From NCBI GenBank assembly GCA_036821645.1, contig DAISJD010000026.1, positions 1 through 31,564 of the forward strand: 31,564 nucleotides of DNA, written 5' to 3'. Positions within the stretch are counted from its first letter, which is position 1. Each line of letters opens with the position of its first letter. The notes beneath the pieces were generated by a model. That model ran no database searches, was not told the origin of the DNA, and saw only the letters and a list, made by a program, of their open reading frames with translations. This DNA is from DAISJD01 sp036821645 (GTDB taxonomy: Bacteria; Pseudomonadota; Alphaproteobacteria; ATCC43930; CGMCC-115725). Of the stretch, positions 1 through 8,396 are shown one piece after another. A program made the position numbers and the translations under genes.

Positions 1-2
1 TG

Positions 3-560
3 GGGGCGGAGAGGGAGGGGCATGGCCGGTGTGTCGCCGCCGCCTTGCATCGGCGCGGCATTCAGAGTGTAACCGGGTGTCGGATCGTACGAACCGAGCA
101 GGATGGCGACGCGGTGACCCTGACGGATATCGGCGGCCGCCGCTATAGGGCGGATCTTGTCCTGATTGCGACACCTGGGCGTGCGCCCCGTTGGCTCGGG
201 GCCAGTGGTCTTCTCTGTGCACCGGACGGATCCGTGTTGGTGGATGACACGCTGCGCAGTGTGTCGCATCGCAACATGTTTGTGGCAGGCGATGCCGCAA
301 CTGTTGCCGGTCTCAACCGGCCTAAGTCTGGGGTTTATGCCGTCCGACAGGCAGCGATCGTGTCGTATAATCTCCGGGCCCTGCTGACCGGCCAACCTTT
401 GCGCCGGTATCGGGCGCAAAAAAGGACCTTGGCGATCATCGCCACGGGGGATGGTCGCGGTATTGGACTATGGGGGCCCTATAGCGGTGAAAGCCGTGTC
501 TGGGGATGGATAAAGGCATGGCTCGATGCCCGCTATATGCGGCAGATTAATCGCCCATGA
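3..560 (+). CDS. FAD/NAD(P)-dependent oxidoreductase, C-terminal part (cut by window start)
   Basis: The reading frame is open to the left edge, so the N-terminal part with the FAD-binding fold lies outside the window; about 185 residues are seen. They show the second half of a pyridine-nucleotide-disulfide oxidoreductase: a beta-strand run ending in LVLIATPG, then the VFVAGDAA-like FAD-contact motif (here MFVAGDAAT) followed by RPKSGVYAVRQA. The KSGVYAVRQ stretch and the closing W-x-x-K-x-x-x-D pattern recall the NADH-dehydrogenase-II-like domain found alone or fused to selenide-water-dikinase (SelD) proteins. A SelD part, if present, would have to be N-terminal and outside the window. It is on the same strand as the methyltransferase and glycosyltransferase that follow, 81 bases upstream, so they may be co-transcribed. 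The substrate is unknown. Confidence 0.75.
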   Translation, partial: GAEREGHGRCVAAALHRRGIQSVTGCRIVRTEQDGDAVTLTDIGGRRYRADLVLIATPGRAPRWLGASGLLCAPDGSVLVDDTLRSVSHRNMFVAGDAATVAGLNRPKSGVYAVRQAAIVSYNLRALLTGQPLRRYRAQKRTLAIIATGDGRGIGLWGPYSGESRVWGWIKAWLDARYMRQINRP

Positions 561-641
561 GCGTGCGGCGTCGCCCTTCGATCGTATCCGTGTGGTATTC
601 GGTTTCGGTGCACAGGCATGCAATTTAGCGAAAGGGTGATC

Positions 642-1499
642 ATGGTGGATCCGGCAGAGATGCGACATGCAGAACAAGCCGCGTATTGGAATGGGGTCGG
701 TGGAACCCATTGGGCGGTGCAGCAGACCCGCATCGAGCGGGTTTTATCCCCCGTTGCCGATTTGGTGATCCAGGCCGCATCGCCGCGCCCGGGTGACCGG
801 ATCATCGATATCGGCTGCGGCAGCGGGGCTACAACCGAAGTTTTGGCAAGGGCTGTCGGCGATGTCGGACGGGTGACGGGACTCGATGTTTCCGCCCCGC
901 TCGTGGCCCAAGCATCGGCCCGGCTAGCTGCAATGAGCCAGGCACGGGTCATCCTGGGCGATGCGGCGTCGATTGCTTTGGAACCCGGATCGATCGATCT
1001 GTTGTTTTCTCGGTTCGGCGTCATGTTTTTCGGCGACCCGACGGTGGCCTTTCGGAATTTGCGCGGTGCCGTGCGCCCTGGCGGTCGCGTGTGTTTTGCC
1101 TGTTGGCGTGCCCCCAGTCTCAATCCGTGGATGATGCTGCCCTTGTCGATCGCATATGCTTGCGTACCGCGTTTGCCGAAACCGGGGCCGGACGATCCGG
1201 GGCCGTTTTCCTTTGCCGATCCCGATCGGGTAACGCGTATCCTGTCCGAGGCTGGCTTTACCGATATCGGTTTTACCCCCCACGACGTGTTGTTTGACAT
1301 CTCGGCGGGGGAGGGGGTTGCGGGGGCTGTTGCCTATACGCTGGAGATCGGTGCCACCAGCAGGGCCTTGGATGGTCATCCAGAAAGCGTTCGTCAGAAG
1401 GTGGCGGACGATCTGCGCGCGGCGTTTACGGCGTTGGCAACGAAGGACGGCGTGTTTTTGGCCGGGGCGATTTGGATCGTGACGGCGACCGCGCCGTGA
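642..1499 (+). CDS. class I SAM-dependent methyltransferase
   Basis: A 285-residue protein. Residues about 53-62 form the SAM-binding motif I (IIDIGCGSG), followed by an acidic motif II (VTGLDVS) and a motif around LLFSRFGVMFFGDP, the order expected in UbiE/COQ5-like class I methyltransferases. A PGGRVCFACWRAP stretch matches the post-motif strand of that family. The start at 642 is preferred over an in-frame ATG at 618 because AAAGGG lies just upstream at the right distance. The stop overlaps the start of the next gene (GTGA), so the two are translationally coupled. The methyl acceptor cannot be told from sequence. A menaquinone/ubiquinone methylase role is less likely because the gene sits with a glycosyltransferase and an oxidoreductase rather than quinone genes. 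Confidence 0.8.
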   Translation: MVDPAEMRHAEQAAYWNGVGGTHWAVQQTRIERVLSPVADLVIQAASPRPGDRIIDIGCGSGATTEVLARAVGDVGRVTGLDVSAPLVAQASARLAAMSQARVILGDAASIALEPGSIDLLFSRFGVMFFGDPTVAFRNLRGAVRPGGRVCFACWRAPSLNPWMMLPLSIAYACVPRLPKPGPDDPGPFSFADPDRVTRILSEAGFTDIGFTPHDVLFDISAGEGVAGAVAYTLEIGATSRALDGHPESVRQKVADDLRAAFTALATKDGVFLAGAIWIVTATAP

Positions 1500-2221
1500 G
1501 TACCGCCGTTTCTCCTTGCGGGTGTGCCGAGAGCACGGCTCTTGTCGTCATGGCGAAATATCCGGTGCCGGGACAGGTGAAAACCCGACTTTCGCCGCCA
1601 TTTTCGTTGGAAATGGCGGCGGATTTTGCAACGGCGCTCGTTTTGGATACGGTCGCGATGGCGCGCCGCTCGGTGGCAGGATTGCCGGTGACGGTGATGA
1701 TTGCGGCCGCCCCGGATGGCGCTGCCGATCGGTTTTCAGCGCTTTTTGCGGCCAACGGGATGAGTCCACCCCCCGTTATTGATCAGGGGCCGGGGGATTT
1801 ATCCGATCGGCTTTGTCGCTTGTCCGACCGGTTGCTGGCCTCGTTTGGGGCCGTGTTCTTCATGCAGGCCGACGGCCCCTGCCTGCCTGTGGGTGCGCTC
1901 AGGGCTGCGGTGACGGCGATCGATATGCCGGACGTCGACCTCGTCATTGGACCTGCGGAGGATGGCGGCTATTGGACGATCGGTCTGAAACGCCCGGCAC
2001 CGGGATTATTTTTGGATATGGTGTGGAGTACGCCCGATGTCTTTGCCGAGACCGAGATCAGGGTCAAAACCTTAGAATTAAGGGTCGCCTATGCACCGCG
2101 CGGCCGAGATGTGGATGTGCCGCAGGATCTCGAGCCCTTGATCCAAACGCTGGCCGTGACGCCCAGTCTTGCCCCAAAGACGGCAGCCTTTTTGGCGGAA
2201 CAGGGGCTGATCCCGTCATAA
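1496..2221 (+). CDS. TIGR04282/DUF2064-type GT-A glycosyltransferase
   Basis: A 241-residue protein opening with ALVVMAKYPVPGQVKTRL, the nucleotide-sugar-binding start of the COG3222 family (called arsenosugar biosynthesis glycosyltransferase, TIGR04282). An ADGPCLP motif near residue 115 takes the place of the DxD region, and GPAEDGGYWTIGL is the other family hallmark. GTG at 1496 is taken as the start because it overlaps the upstream TGA as GTGA; a longer reading from 1472 would run into the methyltransferase for no clear reason. The family name is historical, and most members have no proven arsenic role. Next to a methyltransferase and an oxidoreductase, a small-molecule or lipid glycosylation step is plausible. 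Transcription then meets the DUF4349 gene head-on, with 20 bases between the stops. Confidence 0.82.
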   Translation: MSTAVSPCGCAESTALVVMAKYPVPGQVKTRLSPPFSLEMAADFATALVLDTVAMARRSVAGLPVTVMIAAAPDGAADRFSALFAANGMSPPPVIDQGPGDLSDRLCRLSDRLLASFGAVFFMQADGPCLPVGALRAAVTAIDMPDVDLVIGPAEDGGYWTIGLKRPAPGLFLDMVWSTPDVFAETEIRVKTLELRVAYAPRGRDVDVPQDLEPLIQTLAVTPSLAPKTAAFLAEQGLIPS

Positions 2222-2241
2222 CGGGCAGATGGGTGCGTCAT

Positions 2242-3168
2242 TCACCGAGAGGCACGGCGTTTGCGCCGGATCAGGGCGGCCAGGCCCGCAAATGGCGTGA
2301 CGATGAGGAGATAGGGCAGGGCGGCCAGAGATGTTTCTAGGATTCTAGCTGTACTGGCACTGATCGTGGTCGCGGCGTTGCGCCAGACGAGGCTGATCGG
2401 ATCCAGGGCAACCTCGATCGTTTGTGCCGTGACGAGCGTGATGCTGAACAATTCCGTTTCGACCCGTTTGTCAAGCTGCGCACGGTTTGCTGCAATCTCT
2501 TCGAGGGCGATTTGGGTCTCGCTCAGTTTATCCTGCACCGTGATGAGGTCTTCGACCTTGGCATCCTTGCGTTGGGCAAGGCCGAGTAGGCTTTCGCGAA
2601 ACGCTTTCAGTTGCGCCATGCGCCGATCTGTGTCGGCCAAGGCCTGGGTAAGATCTTGCGCCTCGGTACTGATCCGGCGAATTTTCACGACACCTGCCCC
2701 CTCGCCGTCAAGCGGGGCGAGAAGGGCTGCTTTAAATGCTTCAACCGCCTCATGGGGCAGACGCAGGGTCAGACTTGCCTCGGGGCGATTAGTATCCCCA
2801 CCTTCGATGACGGCACTCATGAGCAGACAACCCGTCACGCGCTGTACACAATCCTCGCGGGTTCGTTCGAAGCGATGTTTCAGCGATCCCGCAGGGTTTT
2901 CCAGAACGATATGATGTTGATAGGCGAGTTTGACCCCATCGGCACGGGAAGGGGCCGGTGCCATGCTGGTCTTCAGGGCTATGGGCGGCGGCGCTTGGGG
3001 GGCTTCATCCTGGGCCGCTAGACCTAAAGGAATGGATTTTGCCGGGTTTGAGGCCGGGAGATGGTTGTTCTCGTTCGCTTGGCGGTCGCGGTACTGTTGA
3101 GGCGGTTGTGCATCGCACGCAGAGAGGGCGACGAGTGCGGCAAAGGGCAGGGCAGCTTGGCGGCGCAT
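2242..3168 (-). CDS. DUF4349 domain lipoprotein
   Basis: A 308-residue predicted lipoprotein. It begins MRRQAALPFAALVALSAC, a short signal peptide ending in a lipobox (LSAC) with the lipidated Cys at about residue 18. A low-complexity Pro/Gln/Asn region follows, then the DUF4349 domain, with a long coiled-coil-rich segment (ALADTDRRMAQLKAFRESL and a DLITVQDKLSETQ stretch). Near the C-terminus is a hydrophobic segment (SLAALPYLLIVTPFAGLAALI) followed by basic residues RRKRRASR, a single membrane anchor with positive-inside tail. The start at 3168 is chosen because it gives a clean signal peptide and has GGAG six bases upstream; an upstream in-frame ATG at 3237 adds nothing conserved. DUF4349 function is unknown; members are envelope proteins. 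Confidence 0.8.
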   Translation of the reverse strand: MRRQAALPFAALVALSACDAQPPQQYRDRQANENNHLPASNPAKSIPLGLAAQDEAPQAPPPIALKTSMAPAPSRADGVKLAYQHHIVLENPAGSLKHRFERTREDCVQRVTGCLLMSAVIEGGDTNRPEASLTLRLPHEAVEAFKAALLAPLDGEGAGVVKIRRISTEAQDLTQALADTDRRMAQLKAFRESLLGLAQRKDAKVEDLITVQDKLSETQIALEEIAANRAQLDKRVETELFSITLVTAQTIEVALDPISLVWRNAATTISASTARILETSLAALPYLLIVTPFAGLAALIRRKRRASR

Positions 3169-3372
3169 CTGGATCTCCGGGGTACGACGATGCTGAGACA
3201 ACGGAACAAGACCCAGCACTATTCCAGAGTATGACAAATTTATTGTGCATTGCGAAAGAATTTTTGACGGGGGGAGACAAGAGCCGAGGGCGGGGCCGAT
3301 CGATGCACGGCTTGCGCGTGCGTTAGAGAATCCGGTAATCTCAGGAGTCGCCCTTTACCGTTGAGGTCATCG

Positions 3373-3855
3373 ATGGAGTTTTTTCCACCCCCGACGCACT
3401 TGTCGCCCGTGCGCAGTTACACGGAACTGACGGTCGGTGCCACCTTTGCCATGGGGGGATTTGCCCTCGATCGGGAAGATATTTTATCCTTTGCCGCCGA
3501 TTTCGATCCGCAGCCATTTCATCTCAGTGATGACGTGGCGGAAAAGTCGATTTTCAAGGGCTTGGTGGCGAGCGGGTTTCAGACCATGTCGGCGACGTTC
3601 AGCACCGGCGTGCGCACTGGGATGATGGTGGCGGTCAATTTGGGCGGTGCAGGATTCGAGGCCGGGCGTTGGCGTTATCCCGTACGGCCGGGCGATCGGA
3701 TCTCAGTCCATTGGACGATTGTGTCGATTGAACCATCAGCCAAAAAACCGGATCGCGCCCAGGTGAAAATCCGGTATGACGGCCTCAATCAAGACGATAT
3801 TCTGGTTCTGACCATGGTGTTGACCCATCTGGTCTCGATCAGTCCGATTGCCTGA
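3373..3855 (+). CDS. MaoC-like (R)-hydratase family protein
   Basis: A 160-residue hot-dog-fold protein of the usual single-domain MaoC length. The hydratase-2 signature is visible around residues 37-55: FAADFDPQPFHLSDDVA, with the Asp and His expected of the catalytic pair. A KGLVASGFQTMS helix follows. Members hydrate enoyl-CoA thioesters or other acyl-CoA derivatives; the true substrate is unknown. The ATG at 3373 is preferred to a TTG at 3361 because GAGG precedes it by six bases. It is divergent from the DUF4349 gene (204 bases between starts, where a promoter pair would lie) and convergent with gloA. Confidence 0.8.
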   Translation: MEFFPPPTHLSPVRSYTELTVGATFAMGGFALDREDILSFAADFDPQPFHLSDDVAEKSIFKGLVASGFQTMSATFSTGVRTGMMVAVNLGGAGFEAGRWRYPVRPGDRISVHWTIVSIEPSAKKPDRAQVKIRYDGLNQDDILVLTMVLTHLVSISPIA

Positions 3856-3901
3856 TGATTGGACTTAATGATTGGGCAGGTGTGTGCGGATACGGTTTTG
3901 C

Positions 3902-3938
3902 GGAACCGGCTGTCAGACTGATCTGACAGGCCGGTTCC
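3902..3938. terminator. hairpin between convergent maoC-like gene and gloA
   Basis: Arms GGAACCGGC-TGTCAGA (3902-3917) and TCTGACA-g-GCCGGTTCC (3922-3938) form a 16-bp stem with one bulged G and a 4-base loop. No U-tract follows on either strand, so it is a strong structure but only a moderate terminator candidate. It could act from both directions between the convergent genes. Confidence 0.5.
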
Positions 3939-4078
3939 GGGGTGTATCATCGAGGCCGGTGGCCGGGACCGATCCAGCGCAACAATACGAACGATGAACA
4001 AAATAGCTGTTCTTTTAATGTTCGTCAAGCAGTTTTATCGAATGTTCTTTTATAATCCCGGCCCATCGGGCGAGCCGG

Positions 4079-4498
4079 TTACCAACTGCCGGTATTGGCC
4101 ATCGATACCCAGGGTTCGGCGGGGGCAAGGGCTTGACCCGCCTGGAGGAATTCGATCGAAATGCCGTCGGGCGATCGTACGAAGGCCATGCGCCCATCGC
4201 GCGGTGGGCGATTGATGGTCACACCCGCATCCATCAAACGCTGGCAAAGTTCATAAATATTATCCACCCGATAGGCGAGATGGCCAAAATTGCGGCCGCC
4301 GGTCAGAGTTTCCGGGTCCCAATTGTAGGTCAGCTCAACCTGAGCCGCCTCATCGCCGGGGGCGGCGAGATAGACGAGGGTGAAACGCCCATTGGGATAA
4401 TCATTGCGGGCAATGAGGGTGAGGCCTAATTTGTTGCAATAAAAATCGAGTGATTGGTCAAGATCGGTGACGCGCACCATCGTGTGAAGATATTTCAT
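4079..4498 (-). CDS. gloA: lactoylglutathione lyase (glyoxalase I)
   Basis: A 139-residue single VOC protein that isomerises the methylglyoxal-glutathione hemithioacetal to S-lactoylglutathione. The four metal ligands of the E. coli-type enzyme can be placed: His5 (MKYLH), Glu55 (QVELTYNW), His73 (FGHLAYRV) and Glu116 (GISIEFLQ). The length and lack of insertions match the Ni-dependent short class rather than the long Zn class. The ATG at 4498 gives the canonical MKYLHTMVRV start; a longer frame from 4543 is unneeded. It stands alone on the minus strand, with the infC terminator region upstream. Confidence 0.93.
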   Translation of the reverse strand: MKYLHTMVRVTDLDQSLDFYCNKLGLTLIARNDYPNGRFTLVYLAAPGDEAAQVELTYNWDPETLTGGRNFGHLAYRVDNIYELCQRLMDAGVTINRPPRDGRMAFVRSPDGISIEFLQAGQALAPAEPWVSMANTGSW

Positions 4499-4686
4499 CC
4501 TATCGATCCCTCGTGACGGTCTGACCGGGCAGGATGTGCCCAATCATCTAAAACGGTGTTACCAATAAAGACTGTCGATCCGGTTTGGCATACCGGTTCT
4601 CTCGTGCCATAGAAATAAGGCTGATACGAGAAAATCAAGCGTTTCGGGCTAAGATCGACCGTTATTCCCCCGGATGGGGCGGATGC

Positions 4687-4750
4687 CCTAACCCATGACC
4701 AAAAAAAGAGCATTTTTCGATCGCTCGAAAAATGCTCCTAACCCATGACC
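4687..4750. repeat. 14-bp direct repeat flanking the infC terminator
   Basis: CCTAACCCATGACC occurs at 4687-4700 and again, identical, at 4737-4750, with the 36-base terminator hairpin between the copies. The arrangement resembles a small palindromic insertion with target duplication, or a local slippage duplication. Confidence 0.85.
4701..4737 (-). terminator. intrinsic terminator of infC
   Basis: Read on the minus strand, a perfect 13-bp stem (arms 4725-4737 and 4708-4720) with loop GCGA is followed by seven T (complement of 4701-4707). It sits 27 bases past the infC stop codon. The element is bracketed by a 13-14-base direct repeat (see the repeat entry). Confidence 0.93.
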
Positions 4751-4764
4751 TGATCAAACCCTGA

Positions 4765-5301
4765 TCAGCGCGGTGACAAAACCATCGTCATCTGCCGACC
4801 TTCCATCCTTGGAACTTGTTCGACCTTGGCCACATGGTCCAATTGGTCTTTGACCTTCATGAGGACGTTCATGCCCAAATCTTGGTGGGCAAGTTCCCGG
4901 CCCCGGAACCGCATGGTGACTTTCACCTTGTCGCCTTCGTCGATGAATTTCAGCATGCTGCGCATTTTGACATCGTAATCATGGTCGTCAATGCCGGGAC
5001 GCAGCTTGATTTCCTTGACCTCGATGATTTTTTGCTTTTTACGCGCTTCGTTCTTTTTCTTTTGTTCTTCGTATTTGAACTTGCCGTAATCCAGAATTTT
5101 GCAGACTGGCGGGTCGGCGGCGGCGGCAACCTCGACAAGATCAAGACCAGCCGTAGCAGCCATGACCAGAGCTTCGTTGCGGGTGACAACGCCAACCATT
5201 TCGCCGTTCTGATCGACCAGACGGACACGCGGAACGGCAATCTCCTCGTTGACGCGCGGACCTTCGCGCGCGGGTGTGAGGTTTTGGGGGGGCCTGGTTA
5301 T
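4765..5301 (-). CDS. infC: translation initiation factor IF-3, AUA start
   Basis: A 178-residue protein covering the full IF-3: N-domain from PRVNEEIAVPRVRLVD, linker rich in Lys/Glu (KYEEQKKKNEARKKQK), and C-domain with IKLRPGIDDHDYDVK and VKVTMRFRGRE. IF-3 binds the 30S subunit, prevents 50S joining and proofreads the start codon. The first ATG in frame (5199) lies inside the conserved N-domain and is not the start. The best start is ATA at 5301-5299, seven bases after a strong AGGAG; no ATG, GTG or TTG in the frame precedes the conserved region at a suitable distance. A rare start codon on infC is the known basis of autoregulation, since IF-3 discriminates against it. A terminator follows, and thrS lies 150 bases downstream on the minus strand side of transcription order (upstream in position of transcription). 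Confidence 0.93.
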   Translation of the reverse strand: MTRPPQNLTPAREGPRVNEEIAVPRVRLVDQNGEMVGVVTRNEALVMAATAGLDLVEVAAAADPPVCKILDYGKFKYEEQKKKNEARKKQKIIEVKEIKLRPGIDDHDYDVKMRSMLKFIDEGDKVKVTMRFRGRELAHQDLGMNVLMKVKDQLDHVAKVEQVPRMEGRQMTMVLSPR

Positions 5302-5410
5302 GTATCGTCTCCTGTTAACAAGCCGGGATGGTCGGGCGTGCGCAAAGGGGCGCAGGGGCGATCATCGCACGGGGTGAAACATTGATGGTAAAACATTGGT
5401 TGTGATGACA

Positions 5411-5443
5411 ACCAACCGGGCCGTTTGCGGCGACCCGGTTGGT
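5411..5443 (-). terminator. weak hairpin between thrS and infC
   Basis: Arms ACCAACCGGG (5411-5420) and CCCGGTTGGT (5434-5443) give a perfect 10-bp stem with a 13-base loop, nine bases past the thrS stop. Only a poor T-rich run follows on the minus strand, so it may allow partial read-through from thrS into infC, or act in the infC leader. Confidence 0.4.
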
Positions 5444-5451
5444 CAGATGGT

Positions 5452-7410
5452 TCAAACTGAGGAAGGCAGCGACGCCTCTTGCCTTAGTCTATCCAGTATG
5501 CTGTCAAGCGCAATCACTTCTTGCGCCTGACTGCCTAATCGACGCACCGCGACGGTCGATGTTTCCGCCTCGCGCTTGCCGACCACGAGCATGACCGGAA
5601 TTTTTGCCAGAGAATGCTCGCGCACCTTGTAATTGATTTTTTCGTTCGCAAGGTCGATTTCCGCCCGCAATCCAATCTTGCGACAGGCAGCTTGAACGGT
5701 GCGGGCGTATTCATCGGCCTCGGCGGTGATGGTCGCCACCATGACCTGAACCGGGGCGAGCCACAAGGGGAATCGACCGGCATATTGTTCGATCAAAATG
5801 CCGATAAACCGTTCAAATGAACCAAGAATCGCCCGATGTAGCATGACGGGGCGATGGCGCGCCCCATCTTCACCGATATAGCTTGCATCAAGCCGTTCGG
5901 GCAGGACGAAATCAACTTGCAACGTGCCGCATTGCCAATCGCGGCCGATGGCATCGCGCAACACGAATTCGAGTTTCGGACCATAGAAGGCCCCTTCGCC
6001 CGGATTCATGGTGTAAGGAAGACCCGCAGCCTCGATTGCGGTCCGCAAGGCCCCTTCCGATTTGTCCCACACGGCGTCGCTTCCCGCCCGTTCGGTCGGA
6101 CGGTCGGAAAATTTCACATGAATGGACTCGAATCCGAAATCGCGATAAATCGACTGGAGCAGCGCGCAGAAGGCGACGGTTTCCGTGTTGATTTGATCTT
6201 CGGTACAGAAAATATGGGCATCATCCTGGGTGAAGGCGCGCACGCGCATGATGCCATGGAGGGCCCCCGACGGCTCGTTACGGTGACAAGCCCCGAATTC
6301 GGCCATCCGCAACGGCAAATCGCGGTAACTTTTCAAGCCCTGACGGAAAATCTGCACATGACAGGGGCAGTTCATCGGTTTTAAGGCAAGAACCTTATCG
6401 TCCTCGCTGTTCGCGGTGAACATGTGTTCGCGATATTTATCCCAATGGCCGGATTGTTCCCACAAGGTCCGATCGACGAGTTGGGGCGTGCGCACTTCTT
6501 GGTAGTCATGTTCCCTCAAGCGCATGCGGATGTAATTTTCGATCGTGCGATAGAGGGTCCAGCCGTTCGGGTGCCAAAACACATTGCCGACGGATTCTTC
6601 CTGTTGATGAAACAAGCCCAGTTCCCGGCCCAAACGGCGATGGTCGCGCTTTTCCGCCTCTTCCAATTGGAACAGGTGTTGCTTGAGATCGGCGTCGCTG
6701 GCCCAGGCCGTCCCATAGACCCGTTGCAGCATGGGATTGCGATGGTCGCCGCGCCAATAGGCCCCGGCCAGTTTCATCAGTTTGAAGGCTTGGCCGATTC
6801 GCCCGGTCGACGGCGCATGGGGGCCGCGACAGAGATCGAGGAATGCACCCTGGCGATAAATGCTGATCGGTTCATCGGCCGGCAGATCCCGGATCAGTTC
6901 GGCCTTATAGTGTTCGCCCGCCGCCTCAAAAAAGCGGATGGCCGCATCGCGATCCCAGACTTCGCGGGTAAATTTCTCGTCTTTTGCCACGATTTCCCGC
7001 ATCCGCCCCTCGATCGCGACGAGATCGTCGGGGGTAAAGGGGGTGGCACGGGCAAAATCATAATAAAACCCGGTCTCGATCGCGGGGCCGATCGTCACTT
7101 GCGCGTCGGGATAGAGTTCCTTGACCGCCTGCGCCATGATGTGGGCCGCGTCGTGACGAATGAGGTCGAGCCCGTCCGGGTGTTGGGCCGTCACGATTTC
7201 GATGCGGGCATCCCGGTCGATTTCCCGATGAAGGTCGCGCAACTCGCCGTCCAGTTTGACCGCGAGTGCTGCTTTGCCGAGGCTCTTCGAGATCGCGGTC
7301 GCCACGGTCGCACCGGTCACTGGAGTCTCGAAGGTGCGCGTTGCACCATCGGGCAGTGTTACGGTGATGCGAGCGGCGGCAGCAGAATCCGGAGCCAAGA
7401 TTTTCTCCAT
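5452..7410 (-). CDS. thrS: threonyl-tRNA synthetase
   Basis: A 652-residue protein, the normal length for ThrRS. Order: TGS domain (about 15-75, VTLPDGATRTFETPVTG), the second N-terminal (editing/SAD) domain with HDAAHIMAQAVKELYP, the class II catalytic core with motif 2-like FRNEPSGALHG (here HRNEPSGALHGIMRVRAFTQDDAHIF) and the zinc Cys in MNCPCHVQIF, then the anticodon-binding domain with PVQVMVATI. It charges tRNA-Thr in the cytoplasm. The frame is open far upstream into the glycosyltransferase gene, but that part is a shadow; ATG at 7410 fits the family. There is no recognisable Shine-Dalgarno sequence: the leader is pyrimidine-rich. It follows two glycosyltransferase genes on the same strand (62-base gap) and precedes infC. 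Confidence 0.96.
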   Translation of the reverse strand: MEKILAPDSAAAARITVTLPDGATRTFETPVTGATVATAISKSLGKAALAVKLDGELRDLHREIDRDARIEIVTAQHPDGLDLIRHDAAHIMAQAVKELYPDAQVTIGPAIETGFYYDFARATPFTPDDLVAIEGRMREIVAKDEKFTREVWDRDAAIRFFEAAGEHYKAELIRDLPADEPISIYRQGAFLDLCRGPHAPSTGRIGQAFKLMKLAGAYWRGDHRNPMLQRVYGTAWASDADLKQHLFQLEEAEKRDHRRLGRELGLFHQQEESVGNVFWHPNGWTLYRTIENYIRMRLREHDYQEVRTPQLVDRTLWEQSGHWDKYREHMFTANSEDDKVLALKPMNCPCHVQIFRQGLKSYRDLPLRMAEFGACHRNEPSGALHGIMRVRAFTQDDAHIFCTEDQINTETVAFCALLQSIYRDFGFESIHVKFSDRPTERAGSDAVWDKSEGALRTAIEAAGLPYTMNPGEGAFYGPKLEFVLRDAIGRDWQCGTLQVDFVLPERLDASYIGEDGARHRPVMLHRAILGSFERFIGILIEQYAGRFPLWLAPVQVMVATITAEADEYARTVQAACRKIGLRAEIDLANEKINYKVREHSLAKIPVMLVVGKREAETSTVAVRRLGSQAQEVIALDSILDRLRQEASLPSSV

Positions 7411-7472
7411 GAGAAAGAGGGTGAAATCAGAAAGAAGAGAGCGCGCAAAGCAAAAGTCTGCGCGTAATAGCA

Positions 7473-8396
7473 TTAACCGATCGGCAGTGTTGCCGCAACC
7501 TCGGCAATCGTCAGGTCTGCCAAGCTGTTGCGGCGTAAAATCGTGATATCCGTGCCGCGCGGCGCCGTCAGGGCCGGATCGGAGGCAGCCGAATAGAGGA
7601 CGGTCGTGGGCGAACCGGCAGCGGCCAACACATGCAATGGCCCGGTATCGTTGCCGACCGTATGGAGGGCTGCCCTGCCGATGGCGGCGAGTGTCGGCAG
7701 ATCCGTGCGCCCGGTCAGATCGCGCACGGTTGGGACGGCGGCGGCAATGGCGGCGGCAAGTGGGGTCTCGCCGCCGCCGCCCAGAATGACGGGTTGGATG
7801 TCGTGGCGTGCGGCAAGGTCGGCGAGCGCGATATAACCCGCGACGGGCCAGCGTTTTTCCGGCCGATGCGCGGAGCCGCCGGGAATGAGGGCTAAAAATG
7901 GTCGCATAAGAGCCAAGGGGGCAAGATCGGCTGTGGCCCAGGACAGGTTGGGCAACGGAACCGTCTCGATCCCCGCCATGGCCAGTTGATCGCGTTGTCG
8001 GTCGATCGTATGGAGGCGATTGCGGTCTGGATTGCAATGGGGATGACTGGCACCGCGGGCGATGCCCGACCATTCAGGGCGGCGGCCGGGACCCATCAGT
8101 TGGTAATAGAAACTCGACCGGTCGGATGTTTGCAGGTCGTAGACGCGCTGAAACCGCCCCCGCCGCAGCATGGTGCGCAGTTGGTTGAGGGCGCGGATTT
8201 GCCAAAGCCGGGGTTTTTCATCGATCAAAACATGATCGATGAAGGGGCATGCCGCTGCGAAATCGCGAAACGGGGCCGTGGTCAAAAGACTGATCGCGGC
8301 ATTGGGGTGGGCCTTGCGGATGGCTTCGATCGGGCCCAGGGCTTGGATGAAATCGCCCAAGGCCCCCAGTTTGATGATCAAGATCCGGTCCATCAT
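7473..8396 (-). CDS. glycosyltransferase family 9 (heptosyltransferase-like)
   Basis: A 307-residue GT9 protein. The N-terminal fold starts RILIIKLGALGDFIQALG, the typical GT9 opening with the GALGD loop. The C-terminal half has FLALIPGGSAHRPEKRWP and the ADP-sugar-site motif GNDTGPLHVLAAAGSPT. Such enzymes add heptose or related sugars to lipopolysaccharide core on the cytoplasmic face. Its ATG overlaps the stop of the upstream GT4 gene (ATGA), so the two are translationally coupled and probably work on the same glycan. It is somewhat shorter than enteric WaaC/WaaF (about 320-350), and the exact acceptor cannot be named. Confidence 0.87.
   Translation of the reverse strand: MMDRILIIKLGALGDFIQALGPIEAIRKAHPNAAISLLTTAPFRDFAAACPFIDHVLIDEKPRLWQIRALNQLRTMLRRGRFQRVYDLQTSDRSSFYYQLMGPGRRPEWSGIARGASHPHCNPDRNRLHTIDRQRDQLAMAGIETVPLPNLSWATADLAPLALMRPFLALIPGGSAHRPEKRWPVAGYIALADLAARHDIQPVILGGGGETPLAAAIAAAVPTVRDLTGRTDLPTLAAIGRAALHTVGNDTGPLHVLAAAGSPTTVLYSAASDPALTAPRGTDITILRRNSLADLTIAEVAATLPIG

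Noticed and set aside
533..1300. Minus-strand frame opposite the methyltransferase
   Set aside because: Composition is basic and low in structure; the plus strand carries a clear SAM motif.
7411..8073. Open frame joined to the 5' end of thrS
   Set aside because: It overlaps the GT9 gene in another frame, and ThrRS homology begins at 7410.
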